Shown: positions 62,141 to 64,000 of the stretch, in pieces
How positions within the stretch are numbered: position 1 is the stretch's first letter
Layout of the letters: each line of letters starts with the position of its first letter
Source: Juglans regia
Taxonomy: Eukaryota > Streptophyta > Magnoliopsida > Fagales > Juglandaceae
Direction: 5' to 3'
NCBI RefSeq assembly: GCF_001411555.2
Contig: NC_049903.1
Coordinates: forward strand, 32,918,145 to 32,982,144
Length of the DNA stretch: 64,000 nucleotides
The notes under the pieces: generated by a model
The model's input: only the letters and a program-made list of their open reading frames with translations
The model's database searches: none
What the model was told of the DNA's origin: nothing
Program-made: the position numbers and the translations under genes

Positions 62141-63051
62141 AAATCGATAATGTCTCAATTGAGAAGGTGTATAAATTCTTGTTTTGCAAAAACAGTAGGA
62201 GTGATTTTTAAATAAAAATTTAATTTAATTAGTTAACTTTTAAACATATAAAAAGGTTAGCAATTTATGTTATTGGCACCGTTTTAAGTGACTGTTAAGT
62301 TAAATTAATATTTTTAATTTTTTTATTCATATTTTTTTTATTATTTTAAAATATTTTTTAAAAAATATAAAAAAAATATATCAGTCACTTTTTTAATTAT
62401 TAAATAAAAAAAAATTAATTAGACAAATTGATTAGATAAAAGTAACATTTTTCTATATTTATTTGACCGATACCTTAACTTATTTTATTTTATTTTATAC
62501 TGCTTAACCTCCATCTTTCTCATCACATATGCATTATAATAAGACGCTGTTACGTCTATAGATGAAGGTCACCGAACAGACTAAATGTATATATATATAT
62601 TTTTTTATATCTTTAAATATTTTTTTAAAAATAATTAATAATATTATTTAAAAATAATTTTTTAATTATTAAGTAAAAAAATAAAAATAAAAACAATTAA
62701 AAATAAAGAAATCGGTGGGCTTCATCTGTGGAGTAAGCATTTTCCTTACAATAATCATATCGGAAACCGATAGTCCAAGTTGGCGTGGACACCGTACAGT
62801 TTACAGTTCAGCTTCAGCAACCACAATCTTGCCACGTCTGTCACATGGGCCGCTTCTTTGCTTAAGAGAGCCAACCCCACAGCCGAGAAGCTCCTGCCTC
62901 CTTTTCCGGGAGGAGTGGTCCATTGGACAAGGAAGAAGACAAAACGCAGCTCTCTTTTCCTGCTTCTTTCTTCTCCGCCCCTCCCTTTCAAAACCCTAAA
63001 GAGTTTCAATTTCTCAAATCTCAACCCCTAATCGAAGGCTAATCCCAAACC
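62141..63051. other. Intergenic and promoter region of the carrier gene
   Basis: AT-rich to about 62720, then GC-balanced with CT-rich leader DNA before 63052. A perfect 6-bp-arm palindrome TATCGGAAACCGATA lies at 62758-62772, about 280 bp upstream of the ATG. No clear TATA box. Confidence 0.45.
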
Positions 63052-63453
63052 ATGAATAAGCAAGAGCAACCGCAGGGATCCCCCATGAAAACGATCCCAC
63101 CTTACGTGAAAGCCTTATCCGGCTCGCTCGGTGGAGTCATGGAGGCTTCTTGTCTGCAGCCCATTGACGTCATCAAAACCAGGCTACAGCTCGACCGCTC
63201 TGGGACCTACAAGGGGATTATCCACTGCGGTACCACGATTGTGCGCACCGAAGGTGTGCGGGCTCTCTGGAAGGGCTTGACCCCGTTCGCCATGCACCTG
63301 ACGCTCAAGTATGCGCTTCGGATGGGCTCCAATGCTGTGCTCCAGTCCGCGTTTAAGGACTCCGAGACGGGAAAGCTCAGCAACCGTGGGCGGCTACTCT
63401 CCGGGTTTGGTGCTGGGGTTCTTGAGGCTCTTGTTATTGTTACGCCATTTGAG
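63052..63453 (+). CDS. SFC1: Mitochondrial succinate/fumarate carrier, first exon (gene continues past the window)
   Basis: 134 residues of a mitochondrial carrier family protein of the inner membrane that exchanges organic acids. It has one full repeat: AVSGSLGG-like start (ALSGSLGGVMEASCLQ), signature PIDVIKTRLQL (residues 37-47, the P-x-D-x-x-K form) and YKGIIHCGTTIVRTEGVRALW. The exon ends at VTPFE, within the second signature, at a GTACGG donor (63454), phase 0. Wording of these motifs matches plant SFC1 (At5g01340 type). The rest lies beyond 64000; 63454-64000 reads as intron. Start chosen as the first ATG in frame, giving MNKQEQPQGSPMKTIPPYVK. Confidence 0.9.
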
Positions 63454-64000
63454 GTACGGTGAAGACAATTGTCTTGCAATTTTTTTTTAAAAAAAATCTC
63501 AATGTACGTTTTGTTTTGTTTTTTTATTTTGGGGAGGGGTATCGAACTTCAAATCTCCATTTTGGAGGCTGGGAGTTATGTCAACTATGTCACATGCCTT
63601 TGGCTGAATGTACGTTTTCTAATTTATTATTTATTTGATTTGGTATACTTTCCAAATCTTGGATTGCTTAGGGTTGAATAAGGTTGATGCATGCACCTGC
63701 TGGGTTCTTCTTAGGCTTTGTTTGGATCTCGAGCTTTGTTTGTTATCTCTAAGCTTTCTAATGTACTTGATTCCTTCTCCCTAATATCCAAACGTAGAAT
63801 GGTAAAGGTGAAATCAACTCATCTGGCGCCATAAATTTGGTCTAGTTTTGCGAATGAAGAGGAAATTATGCCATTTTTTGTTCTAAATTGCTTAAAATTA
63901 AGTCGGTACATGCTATTCATCCCTAAATAATAAGTTATTATCACAAGGGAATTAGACTCGTACATCAAGTAAAGATTCTGTTGTATTTGAGTACATTTGA

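Noticed and set aside
62755..63024. ORFs on both strands in front of the carrier gene
   Set aside because: They overlap the CT-rich leader of the carrier exon and have no recognisable content.
1..64000. CRISPR arrays, operons, ribosome binding sites, rRNA genes
   Set aside because: None seen; the window is plant nuclear DNA, and the short tandem repeats found are microsatellites or transposon subterminal repeats.

Overview
The window is nuclear DNA of a woody eudicot: AT-rich, with long split genes using plant-type GT-AG introns, and full of plant transposable elements (Ty1/copia, Ty3/gypsy, TRIM, SINE, LINE, MULE, hAT-like, MITEs). Several AT-rich short repeats with GAGATGAG-type ends resemble repeats I associate with Fagales, walnut family in particular; that placement is an inference. 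One run of exactly 100 N (55064-55163) marks it as a draft assembly.

Layout. 1-11.8 kb: a decayed copia element split by a nested, nearly complete 10.3-kb gypsy (Athila/Tat-like) element with two LTRs, a PBS and a perfect 5-bp target duplication. 11.8-13.7 kb: a foldback MITE and non-coding DNA. 13.77-24.20 kb, minus strand: a 19-exon AMP deaminase gene (FAC1/AMPD type) whose introns hold a tRNA-derived SINE, a foldback MITE and LINE remnants. 24.4-37.9 kb: a gene desert with an hAT-like element, a complete 332-bp TRIM, an 80-bp tandem duplication and several MITEs. 37.98-40.29 kb: an internally deleted MULE. 41.33-46.25 kb, plus strand: a 15-exon chlorophyll synthase gene (CHLG) with one GC-AG intron and a 5'-truncated LINE in intron 9. 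49.8-62.1 kb: a FAR1-type MULE, shown twice over about 5.2 kb on either side of the gap (most likely two haplotypes placed in tandem). It carries a decayed transposase and a convergent small GRF zinc-finger gene. 63.05 kb to the end: first exon of a mitochondrial succinate/fumarate carrier gene.

The three host genes are independent housekeeping functions: purine nucleotide balance (AMP to IMP), the last step of chlorophyll a synthesis in plastids, and mitochondrial dicarboxylate exchange. The most unusual points are the MULE carrying a GRF zinc-finger ORF opposite its FAR1-like transposase, a related deleted MULE 10 kb away, an apparent 11-codon in-frame loss in a conserved part of the AMP deaminase, a repeated splice-acceptor block in the same gene, and the probable false duplication around the gap. 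Exon borders were deduced by hand from reading frame, splice sites and remembered family conservation; no alignment was run.
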